From an uncultured Eubacterium sp. (GTDB lineage: Bacteria; Bacillota_A; Clostridia; Lachnospirales; Lachnospiraceae): a DNA stretch of 37,276 nt. The stretch lies in NCBI GenBank assembly GCA_910589045.1, contig CAJUSH010000029.1, positions 1-37,276 of the forward strand, given 5' to 3'. The notes below the pieces were generated by a model. That model saw only the letters and a list, made by a program, of their open reading frames with translations, searched no databases and was not told the origin of the DNA. Made by a program: the position numbers and the translations under genes. This document shows, piece by piece, positions 29,921 through 37,276 of this stretch. Each line of letters begins with the position of its first letter. Within the stretch, counting starts at the first letter, position 1.

Positions 29921-30731
29921 GCTTTTTAACAACTCCGCTGACAAAAAAGAAACCCTGCAGGATATCTCCTTTTCGGTAGAAAAGGGCGAATTTATCTGCA
30001 TTGTCGGTCCCTCCGGCTGCGGCAAATCGACCCTGCTGAATCTCATCGCAGGGCTTGATGCCCCGACATCCGGAACGATCGTTTTGGACGGGCAGGAAAT
30101 CACCGGCCCCGGTGCGGACCGCGTCGTCATGTTCCAGGAGGCCGCACTTTATCCCTGGTTAAACGTGATAGAAAACGTCATGCTCGGACTGGAGGCTGCC
30201 GGGCACCAAAAGGCTGCCCAGCGGGAAATCGCGGAAAAATATTTAAAGCTTGTGCGCCTGTGGCACTACCGCGATTACCCCATCCATCAGATTTCCGGCG
30301 GCATGAAGCAGCGCGCCGCTCTTGCCCGCGCCCTCGCCCTGGACAGCAAGCTCCTCCTCATGGACGAGCCTTTTTCCGCGCTGGATAAACAGACGATCCA
30401 CATCCTGCGCGGCGAGCTGGAGGAAATCTGGGAGAAAAACCGCAAGACGATCCTCTACGTGACCCACAGCGTGGAGGAAGCCGTCTATTTTGCGGACCAC
30501 ATTATCGTTATGGCGGAAAATCCGGGACGCATCCGCGAGATCGTATCGGTTCCCTTTAAACGTCCCCGCAACATAGAGGAACCGGCATTCGTGGCCATGC
30601 GCAAAAAGATCCTTTCCGGCGTGCAGCTCTCTGCCCGGAAATTTGCCGCGGAGGAGTTTGATGAAGCGGATACCGGACAGAAAAACACCGCGGGACATAA
30701 AACTGACACAAAAGAGGGGGCTCACGTATGA
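29892..30731 (+). CDS. ABC importer ATPase, SsuB/TauB type
   Basis: 279 residues from ATG 29892 with GGAGGAG upstream, overlapping the binding protein's 3' end by 29 bp. Walker A GPSGCGKST, signature ISGGMKQRAALARAL, Walker B LLLMDEPFSALD and switch VTHSVEEAVYFAD are intact. The FQEAALYPWLNV segment is the usual Q-loop of the nitrate/sulfonate/taurine ATPases. The C-terminal 35 residues are a charged tail. It energises the importer with the permease encoded downstream (ATGA overlap). Confidence 0.93.
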   Translation: MYLTLNCVSKLFNNSADKKETLQDISFSVEKGEFICIVGPSGCGKSTLLNLIAGLDAPTSGTIVLDGQEITGPGADRVVMFQEAALYPWLNVIENVMLGLEAAGHQKAAQREIAEKYLKLVRLWHYRDYPIHQISGGMKQRAALARALALDSKLLLMDEPFSALDKQTIHILRGELEEIWEKNRKTILYVTHSVEEAVYFADHIIVMAENPGRIREIVSVPFKRPRNIEEPAFVAMRKKILSGVQLSARKFAAEEFDEADTGQKNTAGHKTDTKEGAHV

Positions 30732-31507
30732 AACTGAAAAAGCTCGCAGGGACAATCCTGTTTTTTATTCTGCTCATCCTCCTCTGGCAGCTTTTGTACA
30801 CAGCCGCCTGTGACTGGTTTGACTGGGCAAAGCCCTACGCTATCCCCAGTCCCCTCGGCGTCATCGACTGTATCACACGGCTCCTTTCAAACGGAACGCT
30901 CCTCGCGGCGATCGCAAGCAGCCTGCTGCGCGTGCTCATCGGCTTTCTCATCTCGGTATTGATCGGAATCATTCTCGGTGCGCTCATTATCGCATCCGAT
31001 TATCTTTCAAACAACCTCAAGCCGCTGATCCTTGGTATCCAGACGCTTCCGAGCATCTGCTGGGTTCCCTTCGCGATTCTCTGGTTCGGCTTAACGGAGC
31101 GCGCCATTATTTTTGTCGTCGTCATGGGCTCCGCCTTCGGCATTGCGCTCTCCATTGAGAGCGGCATCAAAAACGTGCCGCCCCTCTATATCCGTGCCGC
31201 GCGCACGATGGGGCTTAACTCCTACCGGCTTTACCGGAAGGTGATTTTTCCTGCCGCCCTCCCCTCCTTCGTCGCGGGGTTAAAGCAGGGCTGGTCCTTT
31301 GCATGGCGTGCACTCATGTCCGGCGAGGTCATGTCCGCATCCATGGGACTTGGCTATACCCTCATGGTGGGACGCGATCTGGCAGATATCAATCAGGTCA
31401 TGACGATCATGCTTGTCATTATCTGCATCGGGATTCTCATCGATAAACAGATCTTTACGCGAGTTGAGAACCATATTTTAAGAAAGCGCGGACTATTGCA
31501 GAAATAA
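30728..31507 (+). CDS. ABC importer permease, SsuC/TauC type
   Basis: 259 residues, start overlapping the ATPase stop. About six membrane segments, beginning LKKLAGTILFFILLILLWQLL; the cytoplasmic EAA-type coupling loop is visible as AARTMGLNSYRLYRKVIFPAALPSFVAGLK (split across about 155-185). PYAIPSPLGV near the N-terminus is the family's conserved entry segment. Forms the membrane channel for the lipoprotein-delivered substrate. Last gene of the operon; a strong bidirectional hairpin follows. Confidence 0.93.
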   Translation: MKLKKLAGTILFFILLILLWQLLYTAACDWFDWAKPYAIPSPLGVIDCITRLLSNGTLLAAIASSLLRVLIGFLISVLIGIILGALIIASDYLSNNLKPLILGIQTLPSICWVPFAILWFGLTERAIIFVVVMGSAFGIALSIESGIKNVPPLYIRAARTMGLNSYRLYRKVIFPAALPSFVAGLKQGWSFAWRALMSGEVMSASMGLGYTLMVGRDLADINQVMTIMLVIICIGILIDKQIFTRVENHILRKRGLLQK

Positions 31508-31527
31508 ACCGTGCGTGAAAAACAAGC

Positions 31528-31576
31528 ACCGCCGCAGACGGGAGTATCCTTCGCAAATACTTCCTTCTGCGGCGGT
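31528..31576. terminator. Bidirectional terminator between importer and FIST-GGDEF gene
   Basis: Arms ACCGCCGCAGA/TCTGCGGCGGT (11 bp) with an inner GGGAGTAT/ATACTTCC stem (one bulged or wobble position). T-run is clear on the minus strand (CTTGTTTTT) and weak on the plus strand. Confidence 0.75.
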
Positions 31577-31636
31577 TAAGCCTTCAAATCATTCCGTTCT
31601 CCTGCTCTTCTTTTATTGAATTAATATTTTCCTTTT

Positions 31637-33406
31637 CTATCCGATCACAACCCGGTTTTTTCCGCTCTTCTTTGCCTGGTAGAGGGCGGTATCCACGCGT
31701 GTGCAGAGGCTGTCCAGCGTGTCGTCCTCATTTGCCTGGGTCACGCCGACGCTGATGGTCTGTGTGCGCATGGCGGGAAAGGTCGTGGTGGCAAAGCAGC
31801 GCCGGATCAGCTCCGCGATGAGAGAGGCCGCCGAGCGATCCGCATCGGAGAGCAGCAGCATGAACTCCTCGCCGCCCCATCTTCCCGCCGAATACTGCGC
31901 CGACTGCATCTGCTCTCCCCGCAGAATATCCGCCAGCGTGACAATGACGCGGTCGCCCTCCTGATGACCATAGGTGTCATTCACCTGCTTAAAATTATCG
32001 ATATCAAGCATGATGAGGGAAAACTTCGTACGCTTCACGCGGGTAAGGTTTCCCTCGATCCGCCGCTGGATCTCGGCACGGTTGTACAGCCCGGTCAGAC
32101 CGTCCGTAATGACCGCCGCCTGCAGGTTCCGGTTCGCCGTCTCCAGATCCCGGTTCATCTGCTCCAATTCCAGGGATGTCGCACTGATAAAGGTCGCAAG
32201 GCGTGAGACAAGGGGAATTTTTGAGAGCGCCTGGCGCTCAGTCGGCGCATCGGGTACTTCCGAGCGCGACCGCTCGCCCTCCCGCATCGCCGCAATCACA
32301 AGCGTCACGTTGTGCTGATTCAGGCAGCCGTTGGCCCGTATAAACTCACCGTGGGAAAAGAACCCCACCGACGAGGCGATATCCCGGAAGGGCTGCAGCT
32401 CATAGGTCGGCTCGTTGGAGGTCCAGAAAGTGCACCTTGCCGCACAGGAAAAAATATGTAAAATATCCGGTGCAAAGCCCCGGATGCGCTCACTGTCCTG
32501 CTCAATGATCTCCACGATCGTTTTCGGGTCCCCGTAAGAAATCCGAACCGTTGAGCCGATCTCCATATCCGACGACATGGTGATGGAGCGGTCCTCATTG
32601 CTGGCTACCGGAACCCGCAGGATCGTCGTGCCGTCGTGCTCGTAAAAGAGCGGGAACTCCAGCGTATTGTAAAAGAAATTCTCGTCATTGTTAATGTTCA
32701 GATATTTCTGATACACGTCATACGCCGGAATCCCGTCAAGCTCCTGCAAAATACTGCCCTCGGATTTCGTCACACAGAACTTTCTGCCCAGCGGCTTCCA
32801 GCCTGTGATCTTGATGGAGTCCACATAAAAATCCTCGCCGCCGTAAAAAATGACCAGAATCGAGCTCTCCGAAAAACCGCCCGCGGAAGAAATGACGCAC
32901 GACGCATCGCTTGTGATGTCGTCGCTGCAGGCAACGCCGCCAAAAATCTGGATATCCGAGGGTATATCCTTCAGACCGTCACAGAAGCGTGTGTATGAGC
33001 CCTCCGGTATCGTAAAATACATCTCAATAGCCTTCACCCAGGGATGCTCCCGCGCCTCCCGCGTAATATTCCCCGTAATTTCATCCACACAAAGCTCCTT
33101 CCTGTCATACTGATAGACCCGGACCTGTGTGGTCGCATGCTCAAATATCGTCGCCATGACAATGATCTCCGGCGAAAGCCGGCAGTCGATCAGGTTGCCG
33201 CTGGTGGAGCAGCCGATATACGGCACGCCCGGAAATATGTGCTCGATCGCCTCTCCGATCGGCTTTAACACCGATTCATCCAAAACCTCCGAATAGATCT
33301 GAAACATCAGCTTCCGGTTTTCCTGCGCATCATACGTACACTTAAAACTCTGTAATTCCTCAAGAAAGCTCTCCGCCCCATGATATGCAATCTGAATCTG
33401 TCTCAT
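31637..33406 (-). CDS. FIST-domain diguanylate cyclase
   Basis: 589 residues from ATG 33406 with AAGGGGTG just upstream; GTG 33412 is too close to that site. Residues about 20-390 form FIST_N and FIST_C regions (PYIGCSTSGNL, FGGVACSDDI, IFSCAARCTFW), a sensory module thought to bind small ligands, possibly amino acids. A short coiled coil (about 400-425) leads to a GGDEF domain with an intact catalytic loop GGEEF (GRWGGEEFMLLL, near 525) and the metal-binding DIDNFKQVNDTYGH. It should make c-di-GMP from two GTP in the cytoplasm. No membrane span. Together with the EAL protein at 17964-20243 it provides the opposing half of c-di-GMP control. Confidence 0.93.
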   Translation of the reverse strand: MRQIQIAYHGAESFLEELQSFKCTYDAQENRKLMFQIYSEVLDESVLKPIGEAIEHIFPGVPYIGCSTSGNLIDCRLSPEIIVMATIFEHATTQVRVYQYDRKELCVDEITGNITREAREHPWVKAIEMYFTIPEGSYTRFCDGLKDIPSDIQIFGGVACSDDITSDASCVISSAGGFSESSILVIFYGGEDFYVDSIKITGWKPLGRKFCVTKSEGSILQELDGIPAYDVYQKYLNINNDENFFYNTLEFPLFYEHDGTTILRVPVASNEDRSITMSSDMEIGSTVRISYGDPKTIVEIIEQDSERIRGFAPDILHIFSCAARCTFWTSNEPTYELQPFRDIASSVGFFSHGEFIRANGCLNQHNVTLVIAAMREGERSRSEVPDAPTERQALSKIPLVSRLATFISATSLELEQMNRDLETANRNLQAAVITDGLTGLYNRAEIQRRIEGNLTRVKRTKFSLIMLDIDNFKQVNDTYGHQEGDRVIVTLADILRGEQMQSAQYSAGRWGGEEFMLLLSDADRSAASLIAELIRRCFATTTFPAMRTQTISVGVTQANEDDTLDSLCTRVDTALYQAKKSGKNRVVIG

Positions 33407-33482
33407 AAGCACCCCTTTAGCCTGTATAGATACGTTTTTTCGCAGCTGCTTGATCTCTTTTGCAGCCCCATTTTCTTATAAA

Positions 33483-33511
33483 ATCATACCATGGTTTTTT
33501 GGAGATTGCAA
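33483..33511 (-). promoter_or_regulatory. Promoter of the FIST-GGDEF gene
   Basis: The minus strand reads TTGCAA - 17 bp - TATGAT, predicted start near 33476, about 70 nt before the ATG. It begins right after the end of trpD, so the gene does not depend on the trp operon. Confidence 0.7.
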
Positions 33512-33525
33512 TGCTGCTGGCCGGC

Positions 33526-34557
33526 CTAATTTGAGAGCTTTATCATCTTTTTTAGCGCACCCATTGCCCTGCCGGAATCGATGGAAGCCGCGGCCAGCGC
33601 AATTCCTTTTTCCACGGAATCCGCAAACCCGCCGATGCAGAGCGCCGCCCCCGCATTCAACAGCACAATGTCACGCTTCGCACCCTGCTGTTCTCCGGAT
33701 AAAACGGCCCTTGTGATCGCCGCATTTTCCATTCCGTCCCCGCCCAGAAGCTCCGGGAGTGCACAGCGCTTCAGGCCGAAATCCTCCGGCTTTACCTCAA
33801 AAACCGTCACCTCACCGTCCTTTATTTCACCCACCGTCGTCGTACCTGCCAGGTTCAGCTCATCCATATGATTATCACCGCTGACAACGAAGCCCCGCTC
33901 CACACCGAGCTGCGCCATGACTCTTGCGATCGTTTCCACCATCCCCGGATCATACACACCCACGACCATCCGCTTTGCCCTTGAAGGGTTGGACAGCGGC
34001 CCTAATATATTAAAGATCGTGCGTATGCCGAGTGTCCTCCGCACCGGTCCCACATACTTCATGCACGGATTAAACTGCGGCGCCATCATAAACCCGATGC
34101 CTGCTTCCTCCACACACGTTTGCACCACTTCGGGGTCCGCCGCGATGTTCACCCCCAGCGCCTCAAGCACATCCGCCGCACCGGACCTGCTTGAAATCGA
34201 GCGGTTTCCGTGCTTTGCCACCGGAAGCCCTGCCCCCGCGACTACAAACGCGGCTGTCGTCGAAATATTAAAGGAATAGGTGCAGTCTCCCCCGGTTCCC
34301 ACCAGATCCACGTAGCGCCCGCACCTCGGCGCGATGGTGTTTGCCTTCGCCCGCAGCACCGAGGCAAAGCCCAAAATCTCTTCCACCGTCTCGCCCTTCA
34401 TGCGCAGTGCGGTCAAAAAGCCCGCGATCTCAACGTCCGTTGCCTGCCCGCTCAAAATCAGCTCCGCAATGTGCCTGGCCTCCTCCCGCGTCAAATCCGT
34501 TCCCTCTACCACTGCCGCCATCGCCGTTTTCATGTCTATTCTCATAGCTGCCTTCAT
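33526..34557 (-). CDS. trpD: Anthranilate phosphoribosyltransferase
   Basis: 343 residues, ATG 34557 with GGAGGT at 8 nt. The glycine motif DLVGTGGDCTYSFNIST (about 85-101), KHGNRSISSRSGAADVLEALG (about 115-135) and the metal-binding GVERGFVVSGDNHMDEL segment (about 220-240) are all present. It joins anthranilate to PRPP, the second step of tryptophan synthesis. Normal length and not fused to trpG. It stands last, after trpA and a 185-bp gap with repeats, instead of ahead of trpC as in the usual order. Confidence 0.95.
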   Translation of the reverse strand: MKAAMRIDMKTAMAAVVEGTDLTREEARHIAELILSGQATDVEIAGFLTALRMKGETVEEILGFASVLRAKANTIAPRCGRYVDLVGTGGDCTYSFNISTTAAFVVAGAGLPVAKHGNRSISSRSGAADVLEALGVNIAADPEVVQTCVEEAGIGFMMAPQFNPCMKYVGPVRRTLGIRTIFNILGPLSNPSRAKRMVVGVYDPGMVETIARVMAQLGVERGFVVSGDNHMDELNLAGTTTVGEIKDGEVTVFEVKPEDFGLKRCALPELLGGDGMENAAITRAVLSGEQQGAKRDIVLLNAGAALCIGGFADSVEKGIALAAASIDSGRAMGALKKMIKLSN

Positions 34558-34638
34558 GTCTGTTTACCTCCAGTCCTGATTCTGTCTTTACATATTTCTC
34601 ATTGTCTATCCACACAGTTCACTTTCGCTTTTTTTGCA

Positions 34639-34710
34639 TTTCACAGCTGTTTTATCGCACCTTTCACAGCTGGCTTGCCGCGCACTTCACGACTGATTTG
34701 CCGCGCATTT
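34639..34710. repeat. Three imperfect ~24-bp tandem repeats between trpA and trpD
   Basis: Units start at about 34639, 34662 and 34686, each of the form TTTCACAGCTG followed by T/G-rich bases and (CG)CGCA(C). Similarity falls off in the third copy. No coding role. A GC hairpin (CGCCGG/CCGGCG, 34724-34741) sits beside them at the end of trpA. Confidence 0.55.
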
Positions 34711-34742
34711 TTTATGAGATGGCCGCCGGATGAAGCCGGCGC

Positions 34743-35543
34743 CTACAGCTCGCCCAGCTCCCGCTTAAACGTGCTGCAATACTCCGCTGCCGCCTCCGGC
34801 GCAAATCCCTTCTCCCGCAACAGCCGGATAAAATGCGAGCCGACGATTGCCCCATCAATTGATTCCTTCATCGGTGCAAGGTCTGCGGCCCTCGTGATTC
34901 CAAAGCCCATCATGACCGGAACCGGGCTTTTTGCCTTTACATCCTCCAGATAATTTACGATCTCCCGGTGGAAGCTTTTGGACTGCCCGGTAACGCCCAT
35001 GGAGGAAACACAGTACACAAAGCCCCGCGCGTCCTTTAAAATTTCCGGTATACGCCCCTTCGAGACGGGGCTTACAAGCTGAATCAAAATTGTCTCGTCC
35101 TGCCCCTCCAAAAGCATCCGCAGCTCCTCCTGCTCCTCCACGGGAAGATCCGGGACAATGAGTCCGTCCACACCCGCGTGGCGGCATCTGTCCACGAACT
35201 GCCGCAGTCCATAATGGCAAAGCGTATTGTAATACAGCATAAAGACCACGGGCAGCGTGCACCCTTCTCCCCGCAGCTCCTCCACCGCTTCAAAGCACCG
35301 GTAAATGCTACTTCCCCCTAAGATGGCCTCGTAGCTCGCCTGCTGGATGACGGGACCGTCCGCGATGGGGTCCGAAAAGGGAACGCCAAGCTCCACAATG
35401 TCCACGCCCGCCTGCTCCTGTGCCTTCACCAGCTCCTTTGTCCGCTTCATGTCGGGAAGCCCCGCCGTCAGGTAAGTTATAAACGCCTTCTCGTTGTTTT
35501 CCTTCAGCTCTCCTAATTTTTTCTCAATTCGATTGATACCCAT
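34743..35543 (-). CDS. trpA: Tryptophan synthase alpha subunit
   Basis: 266 residues from ATG 35543; the ATG at 35558 contains the GGAGG that serves this start. The catalytic acids lie in VDIVELGVPFSDPIADGP, and FVYCVSSMGVTG and MMGFGI are the phosphate-binding segments. Cleaves indole-3-glycerol phosphate to indole and glyceraldehyde 3-phosphate and channels indole to the beta subunit encoded 52 bp upstream. Normal length. Confidence 0.96.
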   Translation of the reverse strand: MGINRIEKKLGELKENNEKAFITYLTAGLPDMKRTKELVKAQEQAGVDIVELGVPFSDPIADGPVIQQASYEAILGGSSIYRCFEAVEELRGEGCTLPVVFMLYYNTLCHYGLRQFVDRCRHAGVDGLIVPDLPVEEQEELRMLLEGQDETILIQLVSPVSKGRIPEILKDARGFVYCVSSMGVTGQSKSFHREIVNYLEDVKAKSPVPVMMGFGITRAADLAPMKESIDGAIVGSHFIRLLREKGFAPEAAAEYCSTFKRELGEL

Positions 35544-35595
35544 ATTTCTAACCTCCATAAAATAAATCCGCCACGCGCCGCTTCGCCTTTGCCCT

Positions 35596-36786
35596 CTAAT
35601 TCAGATAGCCCTTGCCGGCGAGATAGTCGGCAATTGTATTTACGTCCTTGTCACCGCGCCCGGACAGGCATACGATTATACTCTGCTCAGGCGTCATCTC
35701 CTGCGCCAGCCTGCAGGCGTAGCTGAGCGCGTGGGCGCTCTCGATGGCGGGAATAATACCCTCCAGCCTGCACAGCTCCATCAGCGCATCCATTGCCTCG
35801 GCATCTGTGACGGACACATACTCGGCACGTCCGCTGTCCTTCAGATACGCATGCTCCGGACCGACGCCGGGATAGTCAAGCCCCGCAGAGATGGAATGCG
35901 CCAGCTCTACGTTCCCGTTCTCATCCTGCAGCAGATACGACTTCATGCCGTGCAGCACCCCCGGCCTGCCCAGTGCCATGGCGCTGGCGTGCTTCCCGGT
36001 CTCAATGCCAAGCCCGGCCGCCTCAACCCCGATGAGCCTGACCTTCGTCTCGTCTATAAAATCCGCAAACATGCCGATGGAGTTGGAGCCGCCGCCCACA
36101 CAGGCCATCACCACATCCGGCAGGCCCCCGGCCGTCTCCGCGTACTGGCGCTTTGCCTCCCGGCTGATACAGCTCTGGAACTCCTTCACCAGCTTCGGAT
36201 AGGGGTACGGACCAACCGCCGACCCGATCACATAGAAGGTATCCTCCGCGGTTTTCGCCCAGGTGCGGATCGCCTCGTTGGTGGCATCCTTGAGCGTATT
36301 GCTGCCGGAATGCACCGGAACGACGGTGGCGCCAAGCATCTCCATCCGCATCACATTCAGCTTCTGGCGCTCAATGTCCTCGGTGCCCATGTAGACCGTG
36401 CACTCCAGTCCGAAGAGCGCCGCCACGGTCGCGGTCGCCACGCCGTGCTGTCCTGCCCCGGTCTCCGCGATCACCTTTTTCTTTCCCATACGCTTTGCCA
36501 GCAAAATCTGACCGATCACGTTGTTGATCTTATGCGCGCCCGTATGGTTTAAATCCTCACGCTTTAAATAAATGCGCGTGCCATACTTTGCAGAGAGGCG
36601 TCCTGCAAAATAAAGCGGTGTCTCGCGCCCCACATACTGCTTTAAATAGTAGTGGTACAGCTCCAAAAACTCTGGATCACGAATCGCCTCCTCAAATACC
36701 GCGTCCAATTCCGTCAATGTGTTCATGAGCGACTCAGCTACAAACTGACCACCGTATGCTCCAAAATAAGCTTTTTTGTTACTCAT
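35596..36786 (-). CDS. trpB: Tryptophan synthase beta subunit
   Basis: 396 residues, ATG 36786 overlapping the trpF stop (ATGA). PLP lysine is Lys86 in NHTGAHKINN; the phosphate loop is GGGSNSIG; AETGAGQHGVATA and GRPGVLHG are also conserved. Condenses indole with serine to give tryptophan. It is the TrpB1 type that pairs with TrpA. Normal length, no anomaly. Confidence 0.97.
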   Translation of the reverse strand: MSNKKAYFGAYGGQFVAESLMNTLTELDAVFEEAIRDPEFLELYHYYLKQYVGRETPLYFAGRLSAKYGTRIYLKREDLNHTGAHKINNVIGQILLAKRMGKKKVIAETGAGQHGVATATVAALFGLECTVYMGTEDIERQKLNVMRMEMLGATVVPVHSGSNTLKDATNEAIRTWAKTAEDTFYVIGSAVGPYPYPKLVKEFQSCISREAKRQYAETAGGLPDVVMACVGGGSNSIGMFADFIDETKVRLIGVEAAGLGIETGKHASAMALGRPGVLHGMKSYLLQDENGNVELAHSISAGLDYPGVGPEHAYLKDSGRAEYVSVTDAEAMDALMELCRLEGIIPAIESAHALSYACRLAQEMTPEQSIIVCLSGRGDKDVNTIADYLAGKGYLN

Positions 36787-37276
36787 CCTTCTCTCACCTT
36801 TCTCACAAACTGATAAATTTTTTCCTCATCCTTGCCGCTCGCGTAATCACATTCCACGCCGGAGCTGACGTCCACAATATCCGGGGCAAACAGCCGAATG
36901 CCCTCCGTGACGTTCTCTGCGGTAAGCCCGCCTGCCAGCACCAGCTTCTTTTCCCTGAAAAGCTCCCGAAGCTCTCCTGCAATGCCCCCGGCCGCCCAGT
37001 CAAAGGTTCTGCCGCCGCCAAAATCCGCACCGTCCAGCACGTACGCTTCGATCCGGGCATCCTCCAGCCGCTCACGCTCCGCTTGCTCCGTCTCACGCTT
37101 CGTCCGTGCAGCTGCTCCGCACTCCCCTGTCTGCGTGCTCCCGGCCTGCCCGTTTGCTCCGTGCTCCCCTGTCTGCATGCCTCCGGCCTGCCCGTTTGCT
37201 CCGCACTCCCCTGTCTGCGTACTCCCGGCCTGCCCGTTTGCTCCGTGCTCCCCTGTCTGCATGCCTCCGGCCTGCC
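36783..37276 (-). CDS. trpF: Phosphoribosylanthranilate isomerase, C-terminal part, interrupted by tandem repeats
   Basis: The C-terminal 110 residues are clear TrpF: ARIEAYVLDG, GGGRTFDW, LVLAGGLTAENV and VDVSSGVE, ending before trpB with an ATGA overlap. Upstream in the same open frame comes a 14-residue repeat (Q-T-G-E-[C/H]-G-A-N-G-Q-A-G-x-x) running to the window edge, where the middle of the barrel should be. The 42-bp unit keeps the frame. The true start lies beyond the window; ATG 37262 is inside a repeat and is not credible. TrpF isomerises PRA to CdRP in tryptophan synthesis. The repeat probably sits in a surface loop before the seventh barrel strand; whether the enzyme stays active is unknown. 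Confidence 0.85.
   Translation of the reverse strand, partial: QAGGMQTGEHGANGQAGSTQTGECGANGQAGGMQTGEHGANGQAGSTQTGECGAAARTKRETEQAERERLEDARIEAYVLDGADFGGGRTFDWAAGGIAGELRELFREKKLVLAGGLTAENVTEGIRLFAPDIVDVSSGVECDYASGKDEEKIYQFVRKVREG
37114..37276 (-). repeat. 42-bp minisatellite (about 3.9 copies seen) within trpF
   Basis: Units at 37114-37155, 37156-37197, 37198-37239 and 37240 onwards. Units 1 and 3 are nearly identical, as are 2 and 4, so the higher-order period is 84 bp. The array reaches the window end, so the copy number is unknown. Each unit encodes 14 residues. Confidence 0.95.

Noticed and set aside
37114..37276. CRISPR array
   Set aside because: The 42-bp units are contiguous without spacers, keep a reading frame and lie inside trpF.

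Overview
The window looks like the chromosome of a motile, anaerobic Firmicute, most likely a Lachnospiraceae/Clostridia member. The pointers are a GC-rich sequence with strong GGAGG-type ribosome sites, a class III (oxygen-sensitive) ribonucleotide reductase, LytTR two-component regulation, a BlaI/M56 pair, an Lsa-type ABC-F gene and promoters that fit flagellar sigma-28. No tRNA, rRNA, CRISPR array, prophage or intact insertion sequence was seen. Nearly everything is on the minus strand except 24058-24582 and 28919-31507.

Layout. (1) 1-6343: four proteins of unknown function (one FlxA-like, one with a short stretch resembling the FliD C-terminus), an AgrC-like kinase, a LytTR response regulator and a stand-alone LytTR protein. 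Sigma-28-like promoters precede several of these genes, and two of those promoters share an identically placed upstream element. I read this as a motility-linked regulon under peptide- or ligand-sensing control. (2) 6529-8425: M56 sensor peptidase, BlaI repressor and a 44-codon gene that was too short to be obvious. (3) 8426-8953: a hairpin-rich intergenic region ending in a terminator. (4) 8954-15600: a polyol/ketose operon transcribed aldolase, LacI regulator, FGGY kinase, zinc dehydrogenase, PfkB kinase, aldo-keto reductase. It has a sigma-A promoter and a 22-bp perfect palindrome just downstream of the expected start. (5) 15734-17610: an ABC-F ribosome-protection gene behind a leader that reads as a ribosome-controlled attenuator with a three-codon upstream ORF. 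Its promoter abuts the remnant of an Ig-like surface protein. (6) 17964-20243: membrane c-di-GMP phosphodiesterase with a decayed GGDEF domain. (7) 20429-23688: class III ribonucleotide reductase followed by a radical-SAM protein that is not a standard NrdG. (8) 24058-24582: an acetyltransferase. (9) 24702-28594: an operon-like run of YihS-type sugar isomerase, response regulator, kinase and ABC ATPase, where the ABC permease appears to have been lost. (10) 28919-31507: an SsuABC-like sulfonate-family importer, divergent from the isomerase. (11) 31637-33406: a FIST-GGDEF diguanylate cyclase. (12) 33526-37276: trp genes in the order F-B-A-D, with a 42-bp in-frame minisatellite inside trpF at the right edge.

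The strongest candidates for something undescribed are the sigma-28/LytTR gene set, the ABC-F attenuator, the repeat-interrupted trpF, and the isomerase/two-component/orphan ATPase operon. All functional calls rest on reading motifs by eye; no database search was possible.
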